DNA of 64,000 bases from Zhihengliuella salsuginis. GTDB taxonomy: Bacteria > Actinomycetota > Actinomycetes > Actinomycetales > Micrococcaceae. The position numbers and the translations under genes are program-made. Shown piece by piece: positions 57,501 through 64,000 of this stretch. The notes beneath the pieces are model-generated. The model had not been told where the DNA came from. It worked only from the letters and a program-made list of their open reading frames with translations, and made no database searches. Every line of letters starts with the position of its first letter. Position 1 is the first letter of the stretch. The stretch spans positions 171,461-235,460 of the forward strand of contig NZ_BMXK01000007.1 of NCBI RefSeq assembly GCF_014651715.1. Reading direction: 5' to 3'.

Positions 57501-57729
57501 CCACTCCGCCATCGATGACACGGGACTGGTAGTTGATGTGCCCGATCTTGCCCTCGGCCTGGTTGACGACCCAGACGCCGCCGTCGTTCAGCTCGACGTC
57601 GGCGGTCTCGAAACCCGGGTAGATGACGGCGCCGGTGACGGCGAGAGCCGCCACGGCCGAGACGGCCGTCGACTTGAAGCCGGTGCTCTTCAACGCCGCA
57701 GGCCACCCTGATCGTGGGGACTTCGCCAT
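51562..57729 (-). CDS. Giant secreted Ig-like / fibronectin type III surface protein
   Basis: A 2055-residue protein. A basic N-terminus and one hydrophobic segment (about 18-40) act as signal or anchor. Residues about 45-385 look like a beta-propeller. From about 400 to 1500 there are roughly ten cadherin/Ig-like repeats marked by Asn-Asp-x-Asp-Pro-x-Gly motifs (for example LYNDVDPDGD, MSNDTDPDGDPL, LRNDEDPDG). From about 1510 to 1950 come about five FN3 domains. The last 100 residues form a Cys-containing domain. No LPxTG signal or C-terminal helix is seen. ATG 57729 follows AAGGA. It heads the block with MoxR, DUF58 and kinase genes. Confidence 0.88.
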   Translation of the reverse strand: MAKSPRSGWPAALKSTGFKSTAVSAVAALAVTGAVIYPGFETADVELNDGGVWVVNQAEGKIGHINYQSRVIDGGVVTPLSNYDLVQDAERVFVRNLEQASLTTIDPAMVQFAGDNNLPANSSFSFGSSVVAVTDDEHGTVQATTVDRLSDFSGDAAEPLIESKGEVDAVVGADDTVWTVDYEAGIMASFTIDDEGVAQPDEEIEIADLAQLSEPQLTAVGETGVVFDTASGDVFTSDGGRATVENPANARVQAPGPENDGVAIALDNSLATVGLDGRDINYEQVETAGTPIEPVRVGTCTYAAWQTSGQYLRHCDDPGQNQNVLVPDMPEGAELVFRVNRDVVVLNDIASGQVWLTNEGMEIVSNWSDLEPPAGEGEAKEEETKEITDAVELPNRTEENEEPIAEDDTYSVRPGRTTMLPVLYNDVDPDGDLLTAEVEGSGPSNGELQPVHNGTGFQITVPDDASGAATFTYTASDGRGGTDSASVQVNIVDEATNEAPEQERVTVLRVQQGESVSQNLLPDWTDPEGDDLQLLGGTSDGDDIIRARPDGTLTFQDDGKRIGQKEVAIQVSDGRESTKGRVLVEVLAESTVPPVTATDHVVAQVDEPVTFEPLVNDRDPSGDGLRLASVDDVNGLEISTNTETGIVTVEGERAGTFYAKYVATNGPASAPGLVRIDIEEPAEEEEPPVAVRDVALLPAGQDVLVDVLGNDTDPAGGVLVVTGAENDPEAPFATSVERNTFVRITDVRGLTEPATINYTVANGNGESTGEIRIVPIPAPPRMDPPQANPDSVVVREHDVATVKVLENDIHPNGGDLTLLPGLGETDDLGEGSLISVADDTVRFRAGDFGGKPRQVSAVYTVAGPDGQETSATVTFNVKPAADDADLESNTPPNPEPVEGRVFAGSSTNVQVPLDAIDPDGDSVSLVQFGSSPRLGTAKIRGASIDYTANEDASGTDEFTYVVEDRLGGRATATIKIGIAPLAEANNSPVAVNDFITVRPERPVAVDVMSNDTDPDGDPLGLMPEASSETSTEVEVVDGRVTLVSPPDDGTTSVRYQISDGRGGTAAATLTVKSDPEAKLLAPIARDDRVSLEEIIDVEEVTVDILRNDEDPDGSPDELAVSLPDDPESATMTDEGLVVAIGAAPQIVAYTLTDPDGLTSTAFVHVPGTGEARPILRSDLALEVTAGEALPIDLEDIVLVRDGRTPRLTTEDSVSSMPENDGSLVESATELTFRAPEDFSGSATVTFEVTDGSGPDDERGLTSVLTAPVNVLPSPGNDPDEEEEGQGPEGDPEEEEEEQPDPENFPPTLQANSLTVGQGEEPAVMDLRMAANDPNEDDIPNLTFSLGAVDIQGVDAEIVDGHNLRITAPADTPKGTRGTVGVSVSDGVNPPVSAAMAVTVTGSTRELPVAVADNVPEAAQGQTEIVDVLANDHNPYADEGDLRLISARELEEVGDADVRGDKVAITPDEDFVGTMRVEYVIGDVTQDPERNVSGMVTLNVKGAPAAPSLPRVESTGDRKAVLTWDPPANNGSPITHYTVSGGGHTQQCAATTCTIEPLTNDQVYNFTVTATNAIGESPTSPESADARPDVEPEQPAAPTGKRGDQQAAFNWTAPVSRGSAIQSYTLEISPAPANGVAQVTGITGTSYTWEGLKNGTAYQVRVRAVNKASKPSQWSPYSGAVTPAGAPFQPNAPTAVRKESAIDGGVVNVAWKAPGANGAAIRNYTLRVFNSGSVVRTIRDIPANQLNQTVTGLSTSKSYRFTIMATNGVGDSAQSPKSTAVTPYGRPKTIGNVNAEATGANRMVKLNFKAPGANGARITGYQYSTDGGRWRSFGGPGATIDTGSNGDPHTWRVRAVNAAGPAKASAPSNSTSAYGPLRNNGKLGASHGDDWVKFTWNTNAGEYNGRKVTQTVTIDGKKTANDGVQKVTGLGYSTEVKLKVVATDSEGQKRQWTKKATTNGKPERDVDLAKGSINNNLPGTCRTNCVQFKVTAKYFSPGTYPVNCYNANGKINNYQHTIDIGSSGTATKTVSCVNQAGYANPVYATVGGVESERHYW

Positions 57730-57759
57730 AAGTGCATGTTCCTTGCTCTGGTGGTCACG

Positions 57760-57785
57760 AAAAAGCGCGGTTCGACCCCCGCGCT
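57760..57785 (-). terminator. Intrinsic terminator-like hairpin in the leader of the giant surface protein gene
   Basis: On the minus strand GCGCGG (57784-57779), an 8-base loop and CCGCGC (57770-57765) are followed directly by TTTTT. It ends about 30 bases before the start codon, in the same direction as the gene, so it could act as an attenuator; otherwise it would end transcripts arriving from the cyclase gene. Confidence 0.6.
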
Positions 57786-57842
57786 GCCCCCAACCGGACA
57801 GGCCGAACCCACCCCATTCTAGGGAAAAGAGAAATTCATGAC

Positions 57843-57862
57843 CATGGGGAGTTCTCCCCATG
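57843..57862. promoter_or_regulatory. 9-2-9 palindrome upstream of the giant surface protein gene
   Basis: CATGGGGAG (57843-57851), TT, CTCCCCATG (57854-57862). It lies 114 bases before the start codon and is a candidate operator. The rest of the 57730-57998 gap shows no gene. Confidence 0.5.
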
Positions 57863-57998
57863 ACCTATCCGAGCTCTGACTAGAAGTTTTCCGGCGGCGC
57901 AAGCGACACAGGGCCTCAGCGCGGGCACGAACGGGTTCGTCGATTCCGTCCACGAGATATTGTGGCACGCTGTCGAGTGCCTCCGTGCACCGCGGTCG

Positions 57999-59336
57999 TC
58001 AGTCGATGACGAGGGAGCCGCCCTTGCCATGGGCGAGATCGAACGGGCAGACGTCGCCGAATCCGCGGACCGGCGTGCTCTCGAGCTCCGACAGGATGAA
58101 CCTCTCGTCGTCCTTGAGCGTCGCCGCGGTGAGGGCGTCGGTAAGGATCTGGCCGGGCTCCGCCAGCGCCGTCAGACGCGCCGCCAGATTCACGGTCGGC
58201 CCGTAGATGTCCCCGAGTCGGGACAGGACGCGCCCCCAGACGACGGATACGCGGGCCGACGGCAGGGCCTCGTCCGCGTTGAGCTCCTCGGCGAGCGTGA
58301 GGGCGATCTGCGCTCCCGCCTGCGGGGTCTCGGCGATGAACAGCACTTCGTCGCCGATGGTCTTGACCAGGCGTCCGCCGCCGACGGAGATGATCTCGGC
58401 GGACCTGTTCTCGAAGCGCTGCACGAGCTGGGCCAGCGTGCGCTCGTTCATCCGGCGCGATAGCGAGGTGTAGGAGACGAGGTCCGCGAAGCCTACAGCG
58501 CGGGCCAGCGGCAGCGGCGCATCGTCGTCGTCGCCCGTGGAGATCGCGCCGGCCTGCGAGCGCGCCCCCAGCCGGTGCACGGCCGAGTTCAGGTTCCGCC
58601 GCCACGAGTAGACGAGCAGTTCCTCGATGGGCGCGATGAGGTCCGGAAGCAGCTCGACCATGGTCCGGCGGGCCTCCGGGTCGCTCATGCCCTGGTTCTG
58701 GATCATGTCCTCGACGAGGGCCTCGATCTGCCACACGACCATCCGGTCCGTCATCTGGCCGATGGACCGGGTCACGGAGATGGCGGCCTCTTCCGTGAGC
58801 GTCTCCGACCGGACGTTGTCGATGATGGTCAGCAGGGCGTCCAGGTCGGTCTGCGTGAAGGCGACGTCCTCGTCGCCGTGGTTGGGGAAGCCGAGGGCGC
58901 GCCAGAGCTTCCGGGCGCTGTGAAGGGAGATGCCCGCCTTCGCCGCGACTTCGCGGCGCTTCATGGTGCGCTCACCGCCGATGAGCCGCGACTCGAGGTT
59001 CTTGGTGGATGCCTTGACCCGTTGGCGGTTGATGGCTTCGACGAGCGGGAGGGCGCGGGTGGTGGGCCCCGGATCCGTCGGCAGGTCGACGGCGGAGAGA
59101 GAGGCGCCTTCGTCGATCGTGTAGGAGTCGTCGAAGTCGCCGGCCGAGCCGGGCTCGAAACGGGACCTGTCCGGGAACTTGAGCTCGACGTCGACCCGGG
59201 GCATCTCGCGCGTCGCGGGATCGGTGTCCTGAGCAGTGTCCTGCCGGCGCCCCGCTTCCTCGGGTGTGGCCGCCGTGGAGGCATCCGGCGTCTGGGGGTA
59301 CCCGCGAGCCTCGTCGTGTTCGCGGTTGTCAGACAT
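57999..59336 (-). CDS. HTH-domain / class III adenylate-guanylate cyclase fusion protein
   Basis: A 445-residue soluble protein. The first 110 residues are disordered. A MerR-like helix-turn-helix follows (REVAAKAGISLHSARKLWRALGF, about 128-150), then a helical bundle (about 170-265) and a C-terminal class III cyclase domain (about 275-440) with the metal aspartates in GFADLVSYT and TIGDEVLF. Such regulators with an HTH and a cyclase-like domain occur in actinobacteria; whether it makes cAMP/cGMP is not certain. ATG at 59336 overlaps the PH-domain gene by 8 bases. Confidence 0.82.
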   Translation of the reverse strand: MSDNREHDEARGYPQTPDASTAATPEEAGRRQDTAQDTDPATREMPRVDVELKFPDRSRFEPGSAGDFDDSYTIDEGASLSAVDLPTDPGPTTRALPLVEAINRQRVKASTKNLESRLIGGERTMKRREVAAKAGISLHSARKLWRALGFPNHGDEDVAFTQTDLDALLTIIDNVRSETLTEEAAISVTRSIGQMTDRMVVWQIEALVEDMIQNQGMSDPEARRTMVELLPDLIAPIEELLVYSWRRNLNSAVHRLGARSQAGAISTGDDDDAPLPLARAVGFADLVSYTSLSRRMNERTLAQLVQRFENRSAEIISVGGGRLVKTIGDEVLFIAETPQAGAQIALTLAEELNADEALPSARVSVVWGRVLSRLGDIYGPTVNLAARLTALAEPGQILTDALTAATLKDDERFILSELESTPVRGFGDVCPFDLAHGKGGSLVID

Positions 59337-59919
59337 GCGGCATCCCATCCGGCGTCCGGCCTTCCGGCGCCGCCCAATCCATCTGTTGTTCAGTCTCCAG
59401 TTCTACACCATCGAACATGACGCTTCGAGGCAGCTCCTCGATTGCGTCGAGGACCAGCTCGCGCAGCTTGTGGACGCCGGGCACGTTTTTCAGAGTCGTC
59501 TCTCCATTGGCCGTGATCATCACCAGGTGCCCCGCCCCTGCCGAGCGCTGCATCATGGTCTGCCGTACGGCTAGTTCACGAATCAGCACGAGGGGAAGTT
59601 CCCGCAGCGACCGGGCGCCGACTCCCGTCCGGATGACGATGCGCCGGTTGGTGAGGTAGTACCAGGTCCGGCTCCACCGCAGGTAGGGAACCAGGCTCCA
59701 TCCGATGGCCAGCAGCGCCCCCAGGCCCAGGACCGAGGGCAGCAGGATCGGGAGGATGTCCACGAGCCACGGGGGCAGTCCGTCCCGGCCCAGCCACCCG
59801 GCCCCGAACGCGGTGGCCGTCACGACGAGCAGGAATGCGCAGACGGGCCCGTTCAGGGCGCGGCGGTGCTGACGGGTCTTGACGATGACCCGCTCCGCCT
59901 CGCCGAGCTTGATGCGCAT
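59329..59919 (-). CDS. Bacterial PH-domain (DUF304-like) membrane protein
   Basis: A 196-residue protein with two membrane helices (about 25-45 and 52-75) followed by a bacterial pleckstrin-homology domain (YYLTNRRIVIRTGVGARSLRELPL, then LKNVPGVHKLRELVLDAIEE). Role unknown; such proteins are envelope-associated. GGAGGA precedes the ATG. First gene of a pair with the HTH-cyclase protein. Confidence 0.8.
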   Translation of the reverse strand: MRIKLGEAERVIVKTRQHRRALNGPVCAFLLVVTATAFGAGWLGRDGLPPWLVDILPILLPSVLGLGALLAIGWSLVPYLRWSRTWYYLTNRRIVIRTGVGARSLRELPLVLIRELAVRQTMMQRSAGAGHLVMITANGETTLKNVPGVHKLRELVLDAIEELPRSVMFDGVELETEQQMDWAAPEGRTPDGMPHV

Positions 59920-59976
59920 CTGCCGTCCTCCTCCCGCGTCCCATCCGTCCGGTTCCGCTCTTCCCTCGTACCGTCC

Positions 59977-60006
59977 AGTCTAGTCAGCGTGGTCCCGCGA
60001 GGTCAG
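59977..60006 (-). promoter_or_regulatory. Promoter for the PH-domain/cyclase operon
   Basis: On the minus strand CTGACC (60006-60001) and TAGACT (59982-59977) are 18 bases apart, about 58 bases before the ATG at 59919. Confidence 0.45.
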
Positions 60007-60015
60007 TTCGGCGGC

Positions 60016-60900
60016 TCAGGCGTAGCCGCCGTCCGCCCGGCGGAGGTGGACGACGTCGGCCGCGTGCACCGTGTGCCGCTCGCCGTCGGCGCCCGTCAGG
60101 GTGAGTCCGCCGTCGGCCTCGAGCGACGTGGCGGTTCCCTCGAGCTGCTGGCCGTCCGGCAGCTCCGCCCGCACGACGGCGCCGATGGTCGCCATGCGCT
60201 CGGCGACGAGTCCGCGCAGTTCGCCGAGGGCCCGGGCGTCACCGCCGGAGGAGGTCAGCTCCCGGTACCGTGCCGCCACGCGCTCGAGGTAGGTGGAGAG
60301 GATCTCGGTGCTGCCGACGTCGTACCCGGAGAGGGCGAGGCTCGTCGCGGTGGCGACGGGGAGCTCACCGGCGGTGAGGTTGATGTTGATGCCGGCGCCG
60401 ACGACGACGGCGGGCGGGCGGCCGTCCGTGCCGGGAACCAGCTGCGCGAGGAGGCCCGAGAGCTTCCGCCACCCGTCGGCACCGGGCTCGAGCGGGGCGA
60501 TGAGCACGTCGTTCGGCCACTTGATGCCGGCCCGCACCCCGTGGGACTCCAGCGCCTCGACCAGGCTGCGGGCGCACAGCATCGAGAGCCACCCGTAGGC
60601 CTCGGCCGGCAGCCGGTCGGGCTTGAAGAGGACGGACACGGCCAGGGAGCTCCTCGGCGGCGCCGACCATCCGCGCCCCAGCCGCCCCTTGCCCGCGTTC
60701 TGGTAGTCGGTGGCGAGGACCGTCAGGTCTCCGGCGCTGCCGGCCGCGGCGGCGAGGTCGACGTTCGTCGAGCCCGTCTCCTCGACGACGGTGATCTCCG
60801 CGTACGGGCCGGCGGGAGCGCGCAGGGCGTCGAGCCGGCCGGGGCCGAGCGGGGGCCGTGCCGGGCCAGATCCGGAGGAGGCGGTGTGTGTCGAACTCAT
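60016..60900 (-). CDS. birA: Biotin--[acetyl-CoA-carboxylase] ligase
   Basis: A 294-residue enzyme that attaches biotin to the carrier domain of carboxylases. Core motifs: VEETGSTNVDLAAAA, the biotinyl-AMP loop NAGKGRLGRGWSAPP, GIKWPNDVLI and VVGAGININLT. It lacks the N-terminal DNA-binding domain of E. coli BirA, so it is a pure ligase. The C-terminal SH3-like domain is present. TAGGGT six bases before the ATG suggests a leaderless message. It lies close to accD5-accE, whose partner alpha subunit needs biotin. Confidence 0.95.
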   Translation of the reverse strand: MSSTHTASSGSGPARPPLGPGRLDALRAPAGPYAEITVVEETGSTNVDLAAAAGSAGDLTVLATDYQNAGKGRLGRGWSAPPRSSLAVSVLFKPDRLPAEAYGWLSMLCARSLVEALESHGVRAGIKWPNDVLIAPLEPGADGWRKLSGLLAQLVPGTDGRPPAVVVGAGININLTAGELPVATATSLALSGYDVGSTEILSTYLERVAARYRELTSSGGDARALGELRGLVAERMATIGAVVRAELPDGQQLEGTATSLEADGGLTLTGADGERHTVHAADVVHLRRADGGYA

Positions 60901-60906
60901 GCTCCA

Positions 60907-60912
60907 ACCCTA
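60907..60912 (-). promoter_or_regulatory. -10 element TAGGGT for a leaderless birA transcript
   Basis: On the minus strand TAGGGT is followed by six bases and the birA ATG at 60900. It matches the boxes before the APH-like and mycoredoxin-like genes. Confidence 0.5.
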
Positions 60913-60952
60913 CTGGCGGCGGCCCGCGGATTGGATCGGCCGCCTCCGCCGG

Positions 60953-61816
60953 CTAGAGGAAGATGTCCGGAATCAGGCGCCCGGAGCCGGCACCGTAGCG
61001 GGCGAGGTCCTCGATGCCCGCTTCGGCCAGGACGCGCTCGTCGGTGAAGAAGTTGCCGGTGCACCCGGCGCCCGGGCGCGAGAGCACCTCGACGGCGGCG
61101 TCGGCCACGATCTCCGGCTTGCGCGCGGACTGGACCATCTGCTCGCCGCCGGGCAGGGCGCGGATGGCGGCCGTGTCGATCAGCGTGGCCGGCCAGAGCG
61201 AGTTCACGCCGATGCCGTCCCCGCGCAGCTCCTCGGCCAGCCCCAGGGTCGTCAGGCTCATCCCGTACTTCGCCATCGTGTAGGCGAGGTGCTCGCCGGC
61301 CCACTTGGGCTCCAGCGTGGCGCCGGGCCCGCTGGCGATGGGCGGCGAGAGCGTGAGGATGTGCGGGTTGCGCCCCTGACGGGCCGACTCGCGCAGGTGC
61401 TCCAACGCGAGCTTCGAGAGCAGGAACGTCCCGCGGACGTTGATGTCCTGCATCAGGTCGTAGCGCTTCATGTCGACCGCGTCGGTCGTGGACAGATCGA
61501 TCGCAGAGGCGTTGTTGACGACGACGTCGATCCCGCCGAACGCTTCGACGGTCGCCTGCACGGCGCGGGCGACGTCGTCGTCGTTGCGCACGTCGCCGAC
61601 GACGGCGAGACCCCGGCCGCCCGCGGCCTCCACCTCGGCGGCGGCGGTGTGGACCGTACCCTCGAGCTTGGGGTGCGGTTCCGAGGTTTTCGCGAGCAGG
61701 GCCACGTTGGCGCCGCGCCGCGCGGCGGCGAGGGCGATTGCGAGGCCGATTCCACGGCTGCCGCCGCTCATCAGCAGGGTTCGTCCGGCGAGATTCTGCG
61801 GGTTGTTCTCCGTCAT
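60953..61816 (-). CDS. SDR-family NAD(P)-dependent oxidoreductase
   Basis: A 287-residue short-chain dehydrogenase. Cofactor motif GGSRGIGLAIA near residue 18, NNAS in VVNNASAIDL, and the catalytic Tyr-x3-Lys in YTMAKYGMSL, with LTLSPP carrying the usual serine region. The sequence resembles HSDL2-type (peroxisomal-like) dehydrogenases of lipid metabolism. The ATG at 61816 avoids an extra N-terminus that would come from promoter DNA. Substrate unknown. A dyad lies 31 bases upstream. Confidence 0.85.
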   Translation of the reverse strand: MTENNPQNLAGRTLLMSGGSRGIGLAIALAAARRGANVALLAKTSEPHPKLEGTVHTAAAEVEAAGGRGLAVVGDVRNDDDVARAVQATVEAFGGIDVVVNNASAIDLSTTDAVDMKRYDLMQDINVRGTFLLSKLALEHLRESARQGRNPHILTLSPPIASGPGATLEPKWAGEHLAYTMAKYGMSLTTLGLAEELRGDGIGVNSLWPATLIDTAAIRALPGGEQMVQSARKPEIVADAAVEVLSRPGAGCTGNFFTDERVLAEAGIEDLARYGAGSGRLIPDIFL

Positions 61817-61846
61817 GGAAGCCAGCGTAACCCAGATCACTCCGGA

Positions 61847-61866
61847 ATGTTACCCGCCAGTAGCAT
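61847..61866. promoter_or_regulatory. Near-perfect dyad upstream of the SDR gene
   Basis: ATGTTAC (61847-61853), CCGCCA, GTAGCAT (61860-61866): one mismatch in seven pairs. It looks like a TetR-type operator, 30 bases before the SDR start. Confidence 0.45.
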
Positions 61867-61916
61867 TGGAGTCGAGGGGTTCGCACGGGCCGCGCCGCGA
61901 AGATTCCGGTCGATTT

Positions 61917-61931
61917 TGTAGGCTTCCTACA
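61917..61931. promoter_or_regulatory. Short dyad in the SDR/accD5 divergent region
   Basis: TGTAGG (61917-61922), CTT, CCTACA (61926-61931), about 120 bases before accD5. It is a possible operator for the carboxylase genes. Apart from these two dyads the 61817-62049 gap shows no gene. Confidence 0.35.
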
Positions 61932-62049
61932 GCCGTATCGGGCTCTCGTCTCATTAGACTTGCCTGAGCAGGTGCTCGCGTTGTGCCATTCCTACAGCAG
62001 CGAGGACCACCGAAGCCAACCGCTGGACAATCTAAGGAGCCTTCGAAGG

Positions 62050-63672
62050 ATGAGCGACGCCGAGACCACGGCCGGTACGGCCGACGCGGAGACGATCGAC
62101 CTGAGCACCACCGCAGGCAAGATCGCCGAGTTCCGCCGCCGTCAGGCCAAGTCCCTGCTGCCGTCCGGCCCGGAGGCCGTCGAGAAGCAGCACGCGCGCG
62201 GCAAGAACACGGCCCGCGAGCGCATCGAGATGCTGCTGGACGCGGACTCCTTCGTCGAGTTCGACGCCCTGGCCGTGCACCGGACCACCGCCTTCGGCAT
62301 GGACAAGAAGCGCCCCCTCGGCGACGGCCTCGTCTCCGGCTACGGCACGGTCGACGGCCGGCTTGTCGCCGTGTACGCCCAGGACTTCACCGTCTACGGC
62401 GGCTCCCTGAGCAAGGTCAACGGCGAGAAGATCGTCAAGGTCCAGGAGTTCGCCCTGCGCAACGGCTGCCCCGTGGTCGGCATCAACGACGGCGGCGGCG
62501 CGCGCATCCAGGAGGGCGTCGCCTCGCTGGCGATGTTCGCGGACATCTTCCGCAACAACGTCCACGCCTCCGGCGTCATCCCGCAGATCTCCGTCATCAT
62601 GGGCCCGTGCGCCGGCGGCGCGGCCTACTCCCCGGCCCTGACCGACTACGTGATCATGGTCGACAAGACCAGCCACATGTTCATCACGGGCCCGGACGTC
62701 ATCAAGACCGTCACCGGCGAGGACGTCGACATGGAGACCCTCGGCGGCGCGCGTCAGCACAACTCCACGACGGGCACCGCCAGCTACCTCGCCTCGGACG
62801 AGACCGACGCCTTCGAATTCGTGCGCGAGCTGCTCGACTACCTGCCGTCGAACAACCTGGCCGAGGCGCCGCACGTCGAATTCGACGAGGAGCTCGAGCT
62901 CACCGCGGACGACCTCTCGCTCGACACGCTGATCCCTGATTCGGCGAACCAGCCCTACGACATGCGCACGGTCATCGAGCACATCGTCGACGACGGCGAG
63001 TTCCTCGAGATGCAGTCGCTCTACGCGCCCAACGTCATCATCGGCTACGCCCGCGTCGAGGGCCGCTCGATCGGCATCGTCGCCAACCAGCCCATGCAGT
63101 TCGCCGGCACCCTGGACATCGCCGCGAGCGAGAAGGCCGCCCGCTTCGTCCGCAACTGCGACGCGTTCGGCATCCCGATCCTCACGCTGGTCGACGTCCC
63201 CGGCTTCCTGCCGGGCAAGGACCAGGAGTTCCAGGGCATCATCCGCCGCGGCGCCAAACTGCTCTACGCCTACGCCGAGGCCACTGTGCCGAAGCTGACC
63301 GTGATCACCCGCAAGGCCTACGGAGGCGCCTACATCGTCATGGGCTCGAAGAAGCTCGGCGCCGACATCAACCTGGCCTGGCCGACAGCCCAGATCGGCG
63401 TCATGGGCGCCCAGGGCGCGGTCAACATCCTCTACCGCCGCGACCTGGCGGCAGTGGCGGCCGAGGGCGGCGACGTCGAGGCCAAGCGCACCGAGATCGT
63501 CGAGGGCTACGAGGCGGAGCTGCTCAACCCGTACCAGGCCGCCGAGCTCGGGTACATCGACGCCGTCGTCGCGCCAAGCGATACGCGCCTGCAGATCGTC
63601 CGGGGCCTGCGCGCCCTGCGCGACAAGCACGCGTCGATCCCGGCCAAGAAGCACGGCAACATCCCGCTGTAA
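62050..63672 (+). CDS. accD5: Acyl-CoA carboxylase carboxyltransferase (beta) subunit, AccD5/PccB type
   Basis: A 540-residue carboxyltransferase that moves CO2 from biotin to acetyl- or propionyl-CoA, giving malonyl- or methylmalonyl-CoA. Oxyanion-hole and substrate motifs are [44 protein letters not shown] and [16 protein letters not shown] lies 10 bases before ATG 62050. It is followed by the epsilon subunit gene after 8 bases. The biotinylated alpha subunit is not in the window. Confidence 0.95.
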   Translation: MSDAETTAGTADAETIDLSTTAGKIAEFRRRQAKSLLPSGPEAVEKQHARGKNTARERIEMLLDADSFVEFDALAVHRTTAFGMDKKRPLGDGLVSGYGTVDGRLVAVYAQDFTVYGGSLSKVNGEKIVKVQEFALRNGCPVVGINDGGGARIQEGVASLAMFADIFRNNVHASGVIPQISVIMGPCAGGAAYSPALTDYVIMVDKTSHMFITGPDVIKTVTGEDVDMETLGGARQHNSTTGTASYLASDETDAFEFVRELLDYLPSNNLAEAPHVEFDEELELTADDLSLDTLIPDSANQPYDMRTVIEHIVDDGEFLEMQSLYAPNVIIGYARVEGRSIGIVANQPMQFAGTLDIAASEKAARFVRNCDAFGIPILTLVDVPGFLPGKDQEFQGIIRRGAKLLYAYAEATVPKLTVITRKAYGGAYIVMGSKKLGADINLAWPTAQIGVMGAQGAVNILYRRDLAAVAAEGGDVEAKRTEIVEGYEAELLNPYQAAELGYIDAVVAPSDTRLQIVRGLRALRDKHASIPAKKHGNIPL

Positions 63673-63680
63673 GGAGCGCC

Positions 63681-63938
63681 ATGAGCATCGATTCCCCTCC
63701 CGAGACCACGCCGGCGGCCGCCGGCGGCGGCGCCGCGGAGCCCGCGTTCGAAGTGACCCGCGGGAATCCGACGCCGGAGGAGCTGGCCGCGCTGACCGCC
63801 GTCGTCCTCTCCCTCGGCGGCGACGACTGCGCGGCCGGCCCGAGCCAGCGCACACGCAAGGAGACGATCCGCAACCGGGTGCGCCACAGCCGCCGCATGG
63901 TCTCCATGCCGGGGGCCTGGCGCAGCGGGCGCTCCTAG
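63681..63938 (+). CDS. accE: Acyl-CoA carboxylase epsilon subunit
   Basis: An 85-residue AccE-type protein. The helix TRGNPTPEELAALTAVV (about residues 26-43) and the C-terminal MPGAWRSG are the family's marks. Epsilon subunits occur in actinobacteria and stabilise or stimulate the alpha-beta carboxylase complex. It lies 8 bases after accD5. Confidence 0.9.
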   Translation: MSIDSPPETTPAAAGGGAAEPAFEVTRGNPTPEELAALTAVVLSLGGDDCAAGPSQRTRKETIRNRVRHSRRMVSMPGAWRSGRS

Positions 63939-64000
63939 GAGACTGCTGAACTATTGGGTATCGGGGCGTCCGTTTCGCGCGTTGTGGCGTGCGAGGCGGA

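Noticed and set aside
53125..57711. 1528-codon open frame on the plus strand
   Set aside because: It lies wholly antisense to the giant Ig/FN3 gene, reads as Gly/Val/Arg/Asp-rich without domains, and follows from the high GC at third positions of the real gene.

Overview
The window is about 70% GC by eye, gene-dense, and full of 4-base ATGA/GTGA stop-start overlaps. It looks like a chromosomal segment of a high-GC Gram-positive actinobacterium, most likely Micrococcales near Arthrobacter and other Micrococcaceae. Supporting signs are an AccD5-type carboxylase with its small epsilon subunit, GatCAB, a mycoredoxin-like protein, NAD-dependent LigA, a PstP/PknB-type phospho-signalling set and many leaderless-type promoters (TANNNT six or seven bases before the start codon). 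I see no rRNA, tRNA, CRISPR array, insertion sequence or prophage.

Layout. 1-7493 is a histidine-utilisation locus: an IclR-type regulator heads a leftward operon (hutU, a YjiH-like membrane protein, an M20 amidohydrolase, a partial hutF) and faces hutH across a perfect palindrome. 7585-11462 holds an RND efflux protein and a LysE-type exporter. 11451-17079 holds a mismatch uracil/thymine glycosylase, the threonine catabolism pair tdh-kbl with a divergent LysR regulator, an APH-like kinase and a small anchored protein. 17383-20745 is gatCAB. 20862-21320 is a membrane-tethered mycoredoxin-like protein.

21405-32918 is an aromatic-acid catabolic island. It has a hotdog thioesterase, a PaaX-type repressor, RidA, a fumarylacetoacetase-family hydrolase, a small cupin, a TesB-like thioesterase, an aryl-CoA ligase, a fused FAD monooxygenase/old-yellow-enzyme protein of the 2-aminobenzoyl-CoA monooxygenase/reductase (or salicylyl-CoA 5-hydroxylase) type, a ThDP enzyme and an aromatic acid:H+ symporter. 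A plausible reading is uptake of anthranilate or salicylate, CoA activation, hydroxylation/reduction of the ring, and a non-standard ring cleavage.

33056-38253 holds an ABC exporter, a hipBA toxin-antitoxin pair, a GNAT acetyltransferase and an inositol-monophosphatase-family enzyme; ligA follows at 38250-40520. 40540-57729 is one large leftward block that links a 2055-residue secreted Ig-like/FN3 protein to MoxR, DUF58 and transglutaminase-like proteins and then to an RDD-FHA protein, a PP2C phosphatase, a zinc-ribbon/FHA protein, a Ser/Thr kinase and a further FHA protein. It looks like a phosphorylation-controlled cell-surface assembly system. 57999-63938 holds an HTH-cyclase fusion, a PH-domain membrane protein, birA, an SDR dehydrogenase and the accD5-accE carboxyltransferase pair; biotin ligase and a biotin-dependent carboxylase being close neighbours fits one metabolic theme.
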